A stretch of DNA of 64,000 nucleotides, taken from positions 1 to 64,000 of the forward strand of contig JBDRAL010000068.1 in assembly GCA_039793685.1 (NCBI GenBank), in the 5' to 3' direction. How positions within the stretch are numbered: the stretch's first letter is position 1; the number at the start of each line of letters is the position of its first letter. The notes under the pieces are model-generated. The model worked only from the letters and a program-made list of their open reading frames with translations, was not told where the DNA came from and searched no databases. The position numbers and the translations under genes were made by a program. This document shows, in pieces, positions 47,908 through 57,291 of the stretch. The DNA is from JAAFHI01 sp039793685 (GTDB taxonomy: Bacteria > Acidobacteriota > Blastocatellia > Chloracidobacteriales > Chloracidobacteriaceae).

Positions 47908-50475
47908 ATGGAAACTTTGATTCAAGACCTTCGCTTCGCACTTCGGTCGTTCTGGAAAAAGCCCGGCATGATCATCGTGGCCGTACTGATGCTCGGACTT
48001 GGCATCGGCGCCAACACCGCGCTGTTCAGCGTGACGGACGCGCTCCTGCTGAAAAAACTCCCCGTAAAGAACCCCGAGCAACTGGTGCTGTTCGACTGGG
48101 AGGCCGGGAAGGATTTCCGTATCAGCAGCATTCGGGGAACATTCGCCAGAGGGTTTTATCCCGAGGGACATCGGGGAAGTTCCTCCTTTCACCCGCTCGT
48201 GGTCGAACGGATGCGTGAATGGTCACGGAAACCGGATAGTCCCCTCGCGGACGTTTTTTCCTACGCGGATATTGGCGAGGTCACTGTCGTGACGCCCACC
48301 AAGGCGGAAATGGCGAAGGGCCAGGTCGTCTCCGGAACCTATTTCAACACCCTCGGGGTGACGCCGCTGTACGGTCGGATGATGGAGGCAGGAGACGATT
48401 CCCCGAGCGCAACGCCCACCGTCGTTCTCGGATACCAATACTGGAAAGACCACTTTGACGCCAATCCGGCGGTGGTCGGGACTCAGGTCACGATCAACAA
48501 GGTGAGCTTCACGGTCATCGGCGTCACCCGGCCTGAATTTTCCGGAACACTTCAGATCGGCCGACAACCGGCCATCAGTCTTCCGGTGGCTTTCATGCCC
48601 CAACTCGATACTCGCGGGAACTTCGTCGACAAGGCCGACAAGCCCGCGATGTGGTGGCTTCACGTCATGGGCCGGCTCAAACCCGGCGCCACCCACGAAC
48701 AGGCCTTCCGGTTTCTGAACCTCGGATTTCAGGAACTGGCGCTGTCGTTGATGCCCGAGCCGAGGCAGGCCGGACAGGCGAAGACGATTCCGCCCAATCA
48801 GTTTCCGTTCCTCCATGCCAGAGTCGGGGATCGCGGAATGCTCGAACTCCGGCACATCTATTCCTCCACGGTTTATCTGCTTTTCGGAGTCGTAGGGATT
48901 GTCCTTTTAATCGCCTGCGCCAACGTGGCCAATCTTCTGCTCGCGCGGGCTTCGGAAAGGGCCGGGGAAATCACGGTCCGGCGGGCGGTTGGCGCGGGAC
49001 GCGTCCGCATCCTGCGCCAGCTCGTGACCGAAAGCCTTTTGCTTTCCTTTTTTGGAGGTCTCGCCGGGATCATCTTCGCGCTCTGGGGCAACGGCATCCT
49101 CGCCGGATTTGGACGGGGAGACGGCGCGCTCCTTCCGCGAAACCTTGAATACCAGATCAACTGGCGGGTGCTTGTTTTCACCTTTCTCACGATGGCCGTG
49201 ACCGGTTTCCTGTTCGGCATCATTCCGGCGTGGCGGGCCTCGGGCCTCGATCTGGCCTCGACACTCAAGGAAAAGAACCGCTTCAACCTCGGTCGTTCAC
49301 GATTGACCAGAATGCTGGTCATCGGACAGGTCGCGCTCTCCCTCATCCTTCTTTTCGGGGCCGGGCTGGCCATCCGAACGGTTCGCAATCTTCAAAAGAC
49401 TCAACTCGGGTTCAATCCCGAAAACATCCTCCAGTTCTCACTCAACCCCGAGGCGGCGGGATACAAGGAAGAACGTCTCCAGACACTCTACGAAACGTTG
49501 GTGGCCCGGACGGCCTCGCTGCCGAGCGTGAAGTCGGCCGCGTTCGGCCGCGTCCCCCTCGTCGCCGAATTCACTTGGGAAGAACAGCTCATCCTTCCCG
49601 GAGAAAACGAAAAAACATCGGGTGACCGCTCCTCCTTCATCCAGATGGCGCACGAGAATTACCTTGGAACCATGCAGATCCCGCTGCTTCGCGGACGCAA
49701 CTTCACCGCCGCCGATACCGCCAAAAGTCAGCCGGTCGCGATCATCAGCGAATCTCTTGCCAAAAAGTATTTCCCGGGCCGGGAAGCCCTCGGACAACGC
49801 ATCGGCCTGGATGCCGAAACCGTCGGCAAGATTGAAATCGTCGGCATTGCCAGGGACGTGAAATACAACAGCCAGAAAGATGAGGTTGACGCGGTTCTGA
49901 CTTACACGCCGTGGAGACAACAACTCGGGAAGCTGGGCGAATCGGTTTTCGTCATCCGGACCGAAGGCAATCCGATGGCCATCGTCCCCGACATCCGGGC
50001 CATCGTCCGGGAAATCGACCCGACCCTACCGGTCATCGACATCAAGACGCAACAGGAACAACTTTCCGAAACGCTCAAGCAGGACGCCATTTTCGCCCAG
50101 TTGCTGAGCTTCTTCGGCACGCTCGCGCTGGTTCTGGCCGCGCTCGGACTGTACGGCGTACTCGCCTATTCCGTAACCCAGCGGACCGGTGAAATCGGTA
50201 TCCGGATGGCGCTCGGCGCCCGGAAACAGGTGATTCTCCGCATGATCGTCTGGCAGGGGATGAAGCTCGTCACGATCGGGCTGGTCCTCGGGGGCGTGGG
50301 TTCCTACTTCGCGAAAAAACTCATCGAATCACGACTGTACGGCGTGACCGCCACCGATCCGCTGACCCTTACCGGCGTCGCCCTGCTGCTTATCGCGACC
50401 GCCCTGCTGGCCTGCTTCCTTCCGGCGCGCCGCGCCGCCCAGGCCGACCCTCTGACTGCGCTTCGACACGAATAA
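47908..50475 (+). CDS. ADOP permease 4 (longest copy)
   Basis: An 855-residue paralogue; ATG at 47908 has GGAG 7 nt upstream and gives the family start METLIQDLRFALRSFWKKPGM. It is 25-50 residues longer than the others because of a larger first periplasmic core (RGTFARGFYPEGHRGSSSF region, about 75-100, and a longer segment before the first FtsX block). First FtsX block ANVANLLLARASERAGEITVRRAVGAG. It ends LTALRHE with no repeat arm at its stop, unlike copies 1-3. Confidence 0.9.
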   Translation: METLIQDLRFALRSFWKKPGMIIVAVLMLGLGIGANTALFSVTDALLLKKLPVKNPEQLVLFDWEAGKDFRISSIRGTFARGFYPEGHRGSSSFHPLVVERMREWSRKPDSPLADVFSYADIGEVTVVTPTKAEMAKGQVVSGTYFNTLGVTPLYGRMMEAGDDSPSATPTVVLGYQYWKDHFDANPAVVGTQVTINKVSFTVIGVTRPEFSGTLQIGRQPAISLPVAFMPQLDTRGNFVDKADKPAMWWLHVMGRLKPGATHEQAFRFLNLGFQELALSLMPEPRQAGQAKTIPPNQFPFLHARVGDRGMLELRHIYSSTVYLLFGVVGIVLLIACANVANLLLARASERAGEITVRRAVGAGRVRILRQLVTESLLLSFFGGLAGIIFALWGNGILAGFGRGDGALLPRNLEYQINWRVLVFTFLTMAVTGFLFGIIPAWRASGLDLASTLKEKNRFNLGRSRLTRMLVIGQVALSLILLFGAGLAIRTVRNLQKTQLGFNPENILQFSLNPEAAGYKEERLQTLYETLVARTASLPSVKSAAFGRVPLVAEFTWEEQLILPGENEKTSGDRSSFIQMAHENYLGTMQIPLLRGRNFTAADTAKSQPVAIISESLAKKYFPGREALGQRIGLDAETVGKIEIVGIARDVKYNSQKDEVDAVLTYTPWRQQLGKLGESVFVIRTEGNPMAIVPDIRAIVREIDPTLPVIDIKTQQEQLSETLKQDAIFAQLLSFFGTLALVLAALGLYGVLAYSVTQRTGEIGIRMALGARKQVILRMIVWQGMKLVTIGLVLGGVGSYFAKKLIESRLYGVTATDPLTLTGVALLLIATALLACFLPARRAAQADPLTALRHE

Positions 50476-50520
50476 GAAAGAATTCCGAACATTTTTTCTT
50501 CGCCCCAAGGAGCCTGCCTC

Positions 50521-51666
50521 ATGAAACCCCATCGCATCGCATCAGCCGCGGCGGTTCTTTTCGCCTCGGCCCTGCTGACCAGCCCTGTGCCGCAGCCCGC
50601 GGCCGCCCAATCCATGACGAAAAAGGAAACACGGGAAAAGAAGTCCGAGCACTATTCGGCCTGGGTGTTTCAGGACGACGACCAGAACCTCCTTTTTGAA
50701 ATCCGGGGCAAGGTCACGTTTTCCGAGGATTACTCGACCATCGAAACCCTGTCGCCGGACGGAAAGGTCCGCATCCGCTCCGGGAAGGGAGCAAATGCGC
50801 TTCAGGTCACCATCACCGGCGATGGAGCGGGTGGCGTGCGGTACGACTATTCCTTCGGGGGCAAGCCCCAGCCCTTCGACGATGAAGCCAGAAGCTGGAT
50901 GAAGACATTCGTCGCCAAAATGGCCAGGGAAAGCGGGTTCGACAGCAAGCGCCGGGTGGCCCGTCTGCTTCAACAGGGCGGCCCGAACGCGGTCCTCGCG
51001 GAACTCGAAACCATCAAAAGCGATTTCGCGCAGCGGATGTACTTCGAGTCGTTGCTCGATCAGGCCAAACTGGACGGGGGTTCACTGACCAAAGCCATTC
51101 GCCTCGCGATGCGCCGAATCGGGTCGGACTTCGAAAAACGTCAGGTCCTTTCACTGCTGGCCGAACAACCCGAACTCGACAGCGATCGCCTTTCCCTGCT
51201 CATCGAAGCCATCGCCTCCATCAATTCCGACTTCGAAAAGGCCAACCTTTTGAAATCGGTGCTGGAACGAAAAACGGTCAATGCCGCGCAGATGGCGGCG
51301 GCCATGAAGGCCACCCGAAGTCTCGACTCGGATTTCGAGAAAACCAACGTCCTGGTGCGGGCCGTCGAGATCGGCGGGCGGGATGCCGTCAACGCGCCGG
51401 ATTTCTTCCCGGCGGTAAAGGCGATTGATTCCGATTTCGAAAAGGGACGACTCCTGAGCCGAATCACCCAGCGCCTGCCGAAGGACACCGACGTTCTGAT
51501 CAAGATCGTCGAATGTGCCGGCGAGATGGGGTCGGATTTCGAAAAAGCCAACGTTCTGCGCCGCGTTTCCGCCCTCCGCAATGACGATCCGGCCCTCAGG
51601 GAAGCTCTTCGGAAAGCGGTCGAAACAGTCGCTTCGGAATTCGAACGGGGACGAATCAAGGAATAG
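50521..51666 (+). CDS. Secreted helical repeat protein with seven SDFEK-type units
   Basis: A 381-residue protein with a signal peptide ending near AAAQ (residue 30), a beta domain (about 45-120), then seven units headed by SDF or SEF at residues 167, 202, 236, 270, 304, 338 and 372. The period is 34 residues (35 once), like TPR/PPR solenoids, with the consensus iDSDFEKanvLrrv. Similar stretches occur in sensor regions of M56/BlaR1-type proteins. It lies 46 nt after ADOP 4 and may bind a peptide or permease partner in the periplasm. Function unknown. Confidence 0.75.
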   Translation: MKPHRIASAAAVLFASALLTSPVPQPAAAQSMTKKETREKKSEHYSAWVFQDDDQNLLFEIRGKVTFSEDYSTIETLSPDGKVRIRSGKGANALQVTITGDGAGGVRYDYSFGGKPQPFDDEARSWMKTFVAKMARESGFDSKRRVARLLQQGGPNAVLAELETIKSDFAQRMYFESLLDQAKLDGGSLTKAIRLAMRRIGSDFEKRQVLSLLAEQPELDSDRLSLLIEAIASINSDFEKANLLKSVLERKTVNAAQMAAAMKATRSLDSDFEKTNVLVRAVEIGGRDAVNAPDFFPAVKAIDSDFEKGRLLSRITQRLPKDTDVLIKIVECAGEMGSDFEKANVLRRVSALRNDDPALREALRKAVETVASEFERGRIKE

Positions 51667-51810
51667 TCCGGGGAAACCGGGAGACGTCTTCGGTGCTTTA
51701 TGGTCAAGTCTTTTTCTCAGAATTCCTTGTCATTTAGGATTTTTCAGACTTCTTCATTCATCGTTTTCCCTCCCCCAAGACTCCAGTGATTTCTCAAAAA
51801 GGTTAGAGAA

Positions 51811-54225
51811 ATGAACCCGCTTCTCAAGGATTTTCGAATTGCCATTCGTTCATTTTTGAAGCGGCCCGGCTTCGCTGCCGCCGCAGTTTGCACGCTCGCG
51901 CTTGGCATTGGCTTGAATACCGCCATCTTCAGCGTGATCAACGGGGTCCTCTTAAAACCCCTTCCCTTTCCGGCCTCGGAGCAGTTGGCGATGGTCTGGA
52001 CCGACGACTCGCGGAAGGGCGAGCACGCAGGGCGTACGTCATTCGCCAATTTCAGGGACTGGCAAGACCGAACCCGTTGTTTTCAGGAACTTGCGGCATT
52101 CACGCCTTCGGCCAAGACACTGTCCGGGAACCAGGAATTGAAAACCGTGTCCGGCGCACGGGTGACAACAAATTTTTTCTCAACAATGGGGGTTGGGCCG
52201 AGGCTGGGCCGTGGGTTCAGTCCTGGAGAAAATGAAATTGGACGCAATTCGGTAATCGTTTTGAGCGACGGACTTTGGCGGCGTCAATTCGGCGGTGATG
52301 AAGGGATTATCGGAAAGATCATTCAATTCGGCGACGAACGCGTGACGGTTATTGGCATCGCGCCACCCGGTTTTTCATTTCCGACCAAGGCTGAATTCTG
52401 GCTTCCGCTGGGGATTTCACCGAGGATGAAAACCGAGTTTCGCTCGAATGTTTTCCTGTCCGTCATTGGACGACTAAAACCTGAAGTCCCGATTACTCGG
52501 GCACAGTCAGAAATGGCGACGCTGGCGGGTCAACTGGAAAAGGAATACCCGAAGGAAAACGAAGGTCTCGGAGCATCGGTCATTTCCCTGCGGACCCAGT
52601 TGGTCGGAAATGTCGAACGGCCATTGCATTTGCTCTGGGTGGTGCTCGTCATTGTGTTTTTCATTTGTCTCGGGAACGTCGCAAGTCTTTTTCTGGCGCG
52701 CGCGGTCGAGCGGCGCCAGGACATCGCAATTCGAATTGCCCTTGGTGCCAGCCAATTGGGAATTTCGCGACTGACACTTCTCGAAAGCCTCACCCTTTCG
52801 ACCATTGGCGGAATTGCGGGTTTGGCGCTTGCAAGGGTGGGAATAAATTGGCTCATTGCATTTCAGCCTGAAAATCTGCCTCGTATCGAGTCCATCTCGA
52901 TTGACTGGGCGGTGTTCGCCTTTGCCGCGTCAACGACACTGTTCGCCGGAGCGGCCTGCGGGATCATTCCGGCATTTCAGGCGTTGCGGTTGTCCCAAAC
53001 AGATGTCTTGAAAAAAGGAAACCCTTCCATAACGGTCGGAGGCAGTCGGAGCATTTACGAACTCCTCACCGTGACACAAACCGCGGGAACCCTGATGGCA
53101 TTGGTCGCCGCGGGACTGCTGCTGCGAAGCTTCGTCGGACTGATTCAAACCGACATTGGGTTCAATGCCCAAAACCTGACCGTTGTCGAGGTGCAACTTC
53201 CGCAGGAACGATTTGAAACTGCCGCAAAGCAAATTGCATTTGAGAGACAACTCGAAGCCCAGTTTGCGGCCATGCCGGGCGTACAATCAGTCGGAGCAAC
53301 GTCGAGCGTTCTCCTTCATGAACTCGAAAAGTCGCTCTTCGTCATCGAAAATCAAATGCCTGGCAATGGCGGAAAACGCTCCGACCTTCCAGTCAATGTC
53401 GTTACGGAGAATTACTTCCGAACCATGAATATCCCGATCCTTCAGGGTCGGAGTTTTACCGCTTCCGAAGGTGAAGGCACTCCGGAAACAGCCATCGTCA
53501 ATGAGGCCTTTGCCAGTCGCTATTTCCCAAAGGGCGATGCCATCGGCAAACGGTTCCGCTTTGACCAACCAGAGTTCAAAAGCCCGTGGTTCACCATCGT
53601 CGGGGTCAGCGGAAACGTCCGCCGGATGGGTCCGGAATCCCCTCCTGACATCGAAGCGTTCCTTCCGTTCCAACAAAACGGGAGTTCATATTTCGAAATG
53701 GTGATACGAACCGACAATTCCCATCCCATCAGTTCGGGAGAAGTCCTCTCACAGATTCGGACGCTGAACAAGGCTGTAACAGTATCCGGCATCCGGACCA
53801 TGGAACTGACCCTCGGAGCAATGGTTGCCCCACGGCAGTTTACAACCTCGCTGGTTGGAATGTTCGCCGCAACCGCACTGGCGCTGACCGCGCTGGGGCT
53901 GTATGGCGGCACTGCCTATTTCGCCGCCCACCGTGAACGGGAAATCGGCATCCGAATGGCCCTGGGCGCCAAGTCAAGGAACGTTACAGGAATGGTTATC
54001 CGCCAAGGAATGCGCCCGGTGCTCATTGGGCTTGCCCTCGGCCTCATCGTGTCATTGGCGGTCACGCATACATTGCGAAGCCTTTTGTTCGGCGTTTCCG
54101 CGACCGACCCGGCAACCTTTGGGGCCATCACGGCGTTGCTGACGGGCGTGGCCCTTCTTGCCTGCTGGATTCCCGCCCTCAAGGCAACTCGTACCGACCC
54201 GATGATTGCGTTACGACACGAATGA
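51811..54225 (+). CDS. ADOP permease 5 (divergent copy)
   Basis: An 804-residue paralogue starting MNPLLKDFRIAIRSFLKRPGF. Its first FtsX block is GNVASLFLARAVERRQDIAIRIALGAS, with Gly and Ser where the other copies have ANVANL, and the C-terminal block is REIGIRMALGAKSRNVTG. Codon use is visibly less GC-rich than in copies 1-4. The 51667-51810 gap upstream holds no heptamer arms. It ends TRTDPMIALRHE. Divergence suggests an older or separately acquired copy. Confidence 0.9.
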   Translation: MNPLLKDFRIAIRSFLKRPGFAAAAVCTLALGIGLNTAIFSVINGVLLKPLPFPASEQLAMVWTDDSRKGEHAGRTSFANFRDWQDRTRCFQELAAFTPSAKTLSGNQELKTVSGARVTTNFFSTMGVGPRLGRGFSPGENEIGRNSVIVLSDGLWRRQFGGDEGIIGKIIQFGDERVTVIGIAPPGFSFPTKAEFWLPLGISPRMKTEFRSNVFLSVIGRLKPEVPITRAQSEMATLAGQLEKEYPKENEGLGASVISLRTQLVGNVERPLHLLWVVLVIVFFICLGNVASLFLARAVERRQDIAIRIALGASQLGISRLTLLESLTLSTIGGIAGLALARVGINWLIAFQPENLPRIESISIDWAVFAFAASTTLFAGAACGIIPAFQALRLSQTDVLKKGNPSITVGGSRSIYELLTVTQTAGTLMALVAAGLLLRSFVGLIQTDIGFNAQNLTVVEVQLPQERFETAAKQIAFERQLEAQFAAMPGVQSVGATSSVLLHELEKSLFVIENQMPGNGGKRSDLPVNVVTENYFRTMNIPILQGRSFTASEGEGTPETAIVNEAFASRYFPKGDAIGKRFRFDQPEFKSPWFTIVGVSGNVRRMGPESPPDIEAFLPFQQNGSSYFEMVIRTDNSHPISSGEVLSQIRTLNKAVTVSGIRTMELTLGAMVAPRQFTTSLVGMFAATALALTALGLYGGTAYFAAHREREIGIRMALGAKSRNVTGMVIRQGMRPVLIGLALGLIVSLAVTHTLRSLLFGVSATDPATFGAITALLTGVALLACWIPALKATRTDPMIALRHE

Positions 54226-54233
54226 CCAGTTGA

Positions 54234-54633
54234 GAGTCTTGGGAGTCTTGGGAGTCTTGGGAGTCTTGGGAGTCTTGGGAGTCTTGGGAGTCTTGGGAGT
54301 CTTGGGAGTCTTGGGAGTCTTGGGAGTCTTGGGAGTCTTGGGAGTCTTGGGAGTCTTGGGAGTCGAGCGGATTTTATTGGGGATTTGGTGTCAAGCCTTT
54401 TTCTGACCCTCAAGACTCCCGAGACTTGCCAGACTCCCAAGACTTCCGTTCCTGTCCGTTATTGGGACGCCGCTTTCCCGATTTCGAACAAGACAGATTG
54501 AAAAAACCGCTGTTTCCTGGTGATTTTCACAAAAAAGGCGTGGCACGAGAATTGTTTCCCGATAATGGAACAGGGCGTTTTCGGAGCCGGACTGACTCCC
54601 GAGACTCCCGAGACTCTCAAGACTCCCGAGACT
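54234..54633. repeat. 9-bp tandem array with inverted nonamer arms between ADOP 5 and 6
   Basis: Thirteen perfect GGGAGTCTT copies run from 54241 to 54357, bordered by GAGAGTCTT and GGGAGTCGA. Two opposite-strand arms of about four nonamers follow: 54409-54444 (CTCAAGACT, CCCGAGACT, TGCCAGACT, CCCAAGACT) and 54598-54633 (CCCGAGACT twice, CTCAAGACT, CCCGAGACT), ending 7 nt before ADOP 6. The 54445-54597 stretch shows no gene. It is the same architecture as the heptamer elements but with a 9-nt unit. Confidence 0.9.
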
Positions 54634-54640
54634 TCGCCTT

Positions 54641-57070
54641 ATGGATTCATTGCTCCAGGACATTCGCTTTGCGTGGCGTTCGTTTTTGAAAAAGCCCGGA
54701 TTCGCGGTGGTGGTGATTTTGACGCTGGCACTTGGAATCGGGGCCAATGCCGCCATCTTCAGCATCGTCAATGCACTCCTGATCCGGCCGCTCCCCTTCC
54801 CGAACGCCGACCGGCTCGTCTTCGTCGGGGGGAGCGTCCCCGAAAACCCGGTTGCACTGAGTTCGCTTTCGCCCTTGAACTTCAGCGACCTGCGCGAGCG
54901 AAGCCGGAGCTTCGACGGTTATTTTTCGTTTCGTTACACCAGCTTCGCACTGAACGGCGACGGCGCGCCGGAATCCCTGAACGGCCTTTATGTGACGGGA
55001 GATTTCGCAAAAGTGATAGGCGTCCGGCCGATTCTGGGGAGAACGTTCACCAATGAAGATGACGTTCCCGGAAAAAATCAGGTGGTTCTCATCAGTCACG
55101 GCCTGTGGCAGCGAAGGTTTGCCGGGGCCTCCGACATTGTCGGGAAAACCGCGCGGATAAACGGCGAACCGCACACCATCATCGGGGTGATGCCGCCCGA
55201 TTTCACATTTCCGACATCCCGGAATGATGTCTGGAAGCCAATGGGCCTGGTGCCGGCTTCGGTGAATCGCGGCACATCGTACCTTCAGTCGATGGCACGT
55301 TTGAAAAACGGCGTGACCCAGGCGCAGGCCGGTCAGGAAGCGAACGCCATCGCCGCGGATATCGTCCGGGAAAACTCGGCGAACCTGCGCGACCTGAAAT
55401 ACACGCTGATTTCGTTTCGTCAGGAACTGGTCGGCGACATCGAACGCCCGTTGTACATTCTGTCCGGCGTGGTCCTGCTGGTCCTGTTGATCGCCTGTTT
55501 CAATGTCGCCAATCTGACCCTGAGCCGGGCCACCGTCCGCTGGAAGGAAATCAACGTCCGGGCCGCATTGGGCGCTTCCCGTGCCAGCCTGATCCGGCTG
55601 GTTCTGGTCGAATCGGTCCTGCTCAGTCTGATCGGTGGCTGCCTCGGACTCGCCATCGCGAAATTCGGCACCCAGTTCCTTTTGAACATCTACCCGGGCG
55701 TGATTCCGAATTCCGCAAACGTGGGACTCGATCCGACGGTCATCCTTTTCACCTTTGCCATTTCGGCCCTGACCGGCATCGCCTTCGGCATCGTACCGGC
55801 CTGGCAGGTGTCACAAACGAATCTCAATCAGGTTCTTCGCGAACAGTCACGGACCGCGACCGCCGGCGGGATGAAGGTGTTTCGTCACGGGCTGGTCGTC
55901 TCCGAAATCGGCCTTTCGCTCATCCTGCTCATCGGAGCCGGGCTGTTGTTGAAAAGTTTCTGGAACCTGATCGGAATCAATCCCGGATTCCGTCCGGAAA
56001 ACGTCGTGACGGCCAACGTCGGACTTCCGGCAGCCCGTTACAAGGACCCTGTCAAACAGGACGAGTTCTTCCGGCGGACACTTGAAACCCTGCGGGCGAC
56101 ACCGGGCGTCCAGTGCGCATCGGCGGTCACCAATCTGCCCTTCACCGGCTCGCGCGGGGCGACCTCGTTTTCGATTGACGAGCGCCCAACTCCGCCAAAT
56201 ACCGACCAGCCACACGCCGACAATCATGAGGCCTATCCCGGGTATTTTCAGGCAATGGGTATCCGGCTGCGCGAAGGCCGGGACTTCGCCGAAAACGATG
56301 ACCGCTCCCACCCCGGCGTGGTCATCGTGAACGAACTGTTCGCCCGGCGGTATTTCCCGAATGAAAATCCACTCGGGAAACGCATCACCATCGGGACTCC
56401 CGAAGAAGAAAAGCTGTACGGCAAAGTGGTTTCGCGGGAAATTGTCGGGGTCATTGAAAACGTCAAACTGCTTGAACTCGAAGCCGAATTCGAGCCGGAG
56501 GTGTATGTCCCGGCCGCGCAGCTTCCCGGTGGAAATCTTTCCATCGTGGCCAGGGGGAATGTGTCCGCCCCGGAACTCATCGGCGCGGTTGAACGCGCGG
56601 TGACGACCACCGATTCGCTCCAGCCGATCCGTCGTCCCCAAATGCTCGAAACCGCCGTCAGCGCCTCGGTTGCGCCGCGTCGATTCACGGCGTCTTTACT
56701 GCTTCTGTTCGCCTCCATCGCGCTGGTCCTCGCGCTGGTCGGGGTGTACGGGGTGATGTCTTACTTCGTTTCCCAACGGACGACCGAAATCGGCATCCGA
56801 ATCGCACTCGGCGCCACGCTCGGCGACGTTCTTCGCCTGGTTCTGGGTCAGGGAATAATGTTGATCTGCCTCGGAACGGCTTGCGGACTGACCGGCGCCT
56901 TCGCCTTGACCCGCCTGATGCGAAGCCTGCTTTTCGGCGTCAGTCCGACCGACCCGATCACCTTTTTCAGCATCGCCGCCCTGCTCGTGATCGTCGGCCT
57001 GCTGGCCTGCCTCATCCCCGCCCGGCGCGCCACCCGGACCGATCCGATGGTCGCGCTGAGGCACGACTGA
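54641..57070 (+). CDS. ADOP permease 6
   Basis: An 809-residue paralogue starting MDSLLQDIRFAWRSFLKKPGF. First FtsX block FNVANLTLSRATVRWKEINVRAALGAS; C-terminal block TEIGIRIALGATLGDVLR. It ends TRTDPMVALRHD; the final Asp in place of Glu reflects the GAGTC/GACTG repeat that begins at the stop codon. No ribosome binding site is evident because the repeat arm abuts the ATG. Confidence 0.9.
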   Translation: MDSLLQDIRFAWRSFLKKPGFAVVVILTLALGIGANAAIFSIVNALLIRPLPFPNADRLVFVGGSVPENPVALSSLSPLNFSDLRERSRSFDGYFSFRYTSFALNGDGAPESLNGLYVTGDFAKVIGVRPILGRTFTNEDDVPGKNQVVLISHGLWQRRFAGASDIVGKTARINGEPHTIIGVMPPDFTFPTSRNDVWKPMGLVPASVNRGTSYLQSMARLKNGVTQAQAGQEANAIAADIVRENSANLRDLKYTLISFRQELVGDIERPLYILSGVVLLVLLIACFNVANLTLSRATVRWKEINVRAALGASRASLIRLVLVESVLLSLIGGCLGLAIAKFGTQFLLNIYPGVIPNSANVGLDPTVILFTFAISALTGIAFGIVPAWQVSQTNLNQVLREQSRTATAGGMKVFRHGLVVSEIGLSLILLIGAGLLLKSFWNLIGINPGFRPENVVTANVGLPAARYKDPVKQDEFFRRTLETLRATPGVQCASAVTNLPFTGSRGATSFSIDERPTPPNTDQPHADNHEAYPGYFQAMGIRLREGRDFAENDDRSHPGVVIVNELFARRYFPNENPLGKRITIGTPEEEKLYGKVVSREIVGVIENVKLLELEAEFEPEVYVPAAQLPGGNLSIVARGNVSAPELIGAVERAVTTTDSLQPIRRPQMLETAVSASVAPRRFTASLLLLFASIALVLALVGVYGVMSYFVSQRTTEIGIRIALGATLGDVLRLVLGQGIMLICLGTACGLTGAFALTRLMRSLLFGVSPTDPITFFSIAALLVIVGLLACLIPARRATRTDPMVALRHD

Positions 57071-57277
57071 GTCTGGGGTCTGGGGTCTGGGGTCTGGGGT
57101 CTGGGGTCTGGGGTCTGGGGTCTGGGGTCTGGGGTTGAGCGTCCGTTTTTCGAGGTCTCGGTCAAGTTCCTTTCTCCGCATTTTTCCCAACCCCGGTTTT
57201 TTCAAACTTCATCGTCCACCCCCCATCGTTCATCGTTTCCCTGACTCCAGACTCTCGACTCCAGACTCCAGACTTTT
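57069..57277. repeat. Heptamer repeat element, GGGTCTG array with GACTCnn arm, between ADOP 6 and 7
   Basis: Left arm 57069-57138 has ten heptamers: GAGTCTG, eight identical GGGTCTG and GGGTTGA, overlapping the ADOP 6 stop. Right arm 57243-57277 has five (GACTCCA, GACTCTC, GACTCCA, GACTCCA, GACTTTT). The left arm has been homogenised, so it pairs imperfectly with the right. Confidence 0.88.
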
Positions 57278-57291
57278 AACAAAGAGGTTTC

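Noticed and set aside
54206..54406. 66-codon frame encoding poly-LGV
   Set aside because: It is simply the 9-bp tandem repeat translated; any frame of a 9-nt array is open and no ribosome binding site is present.
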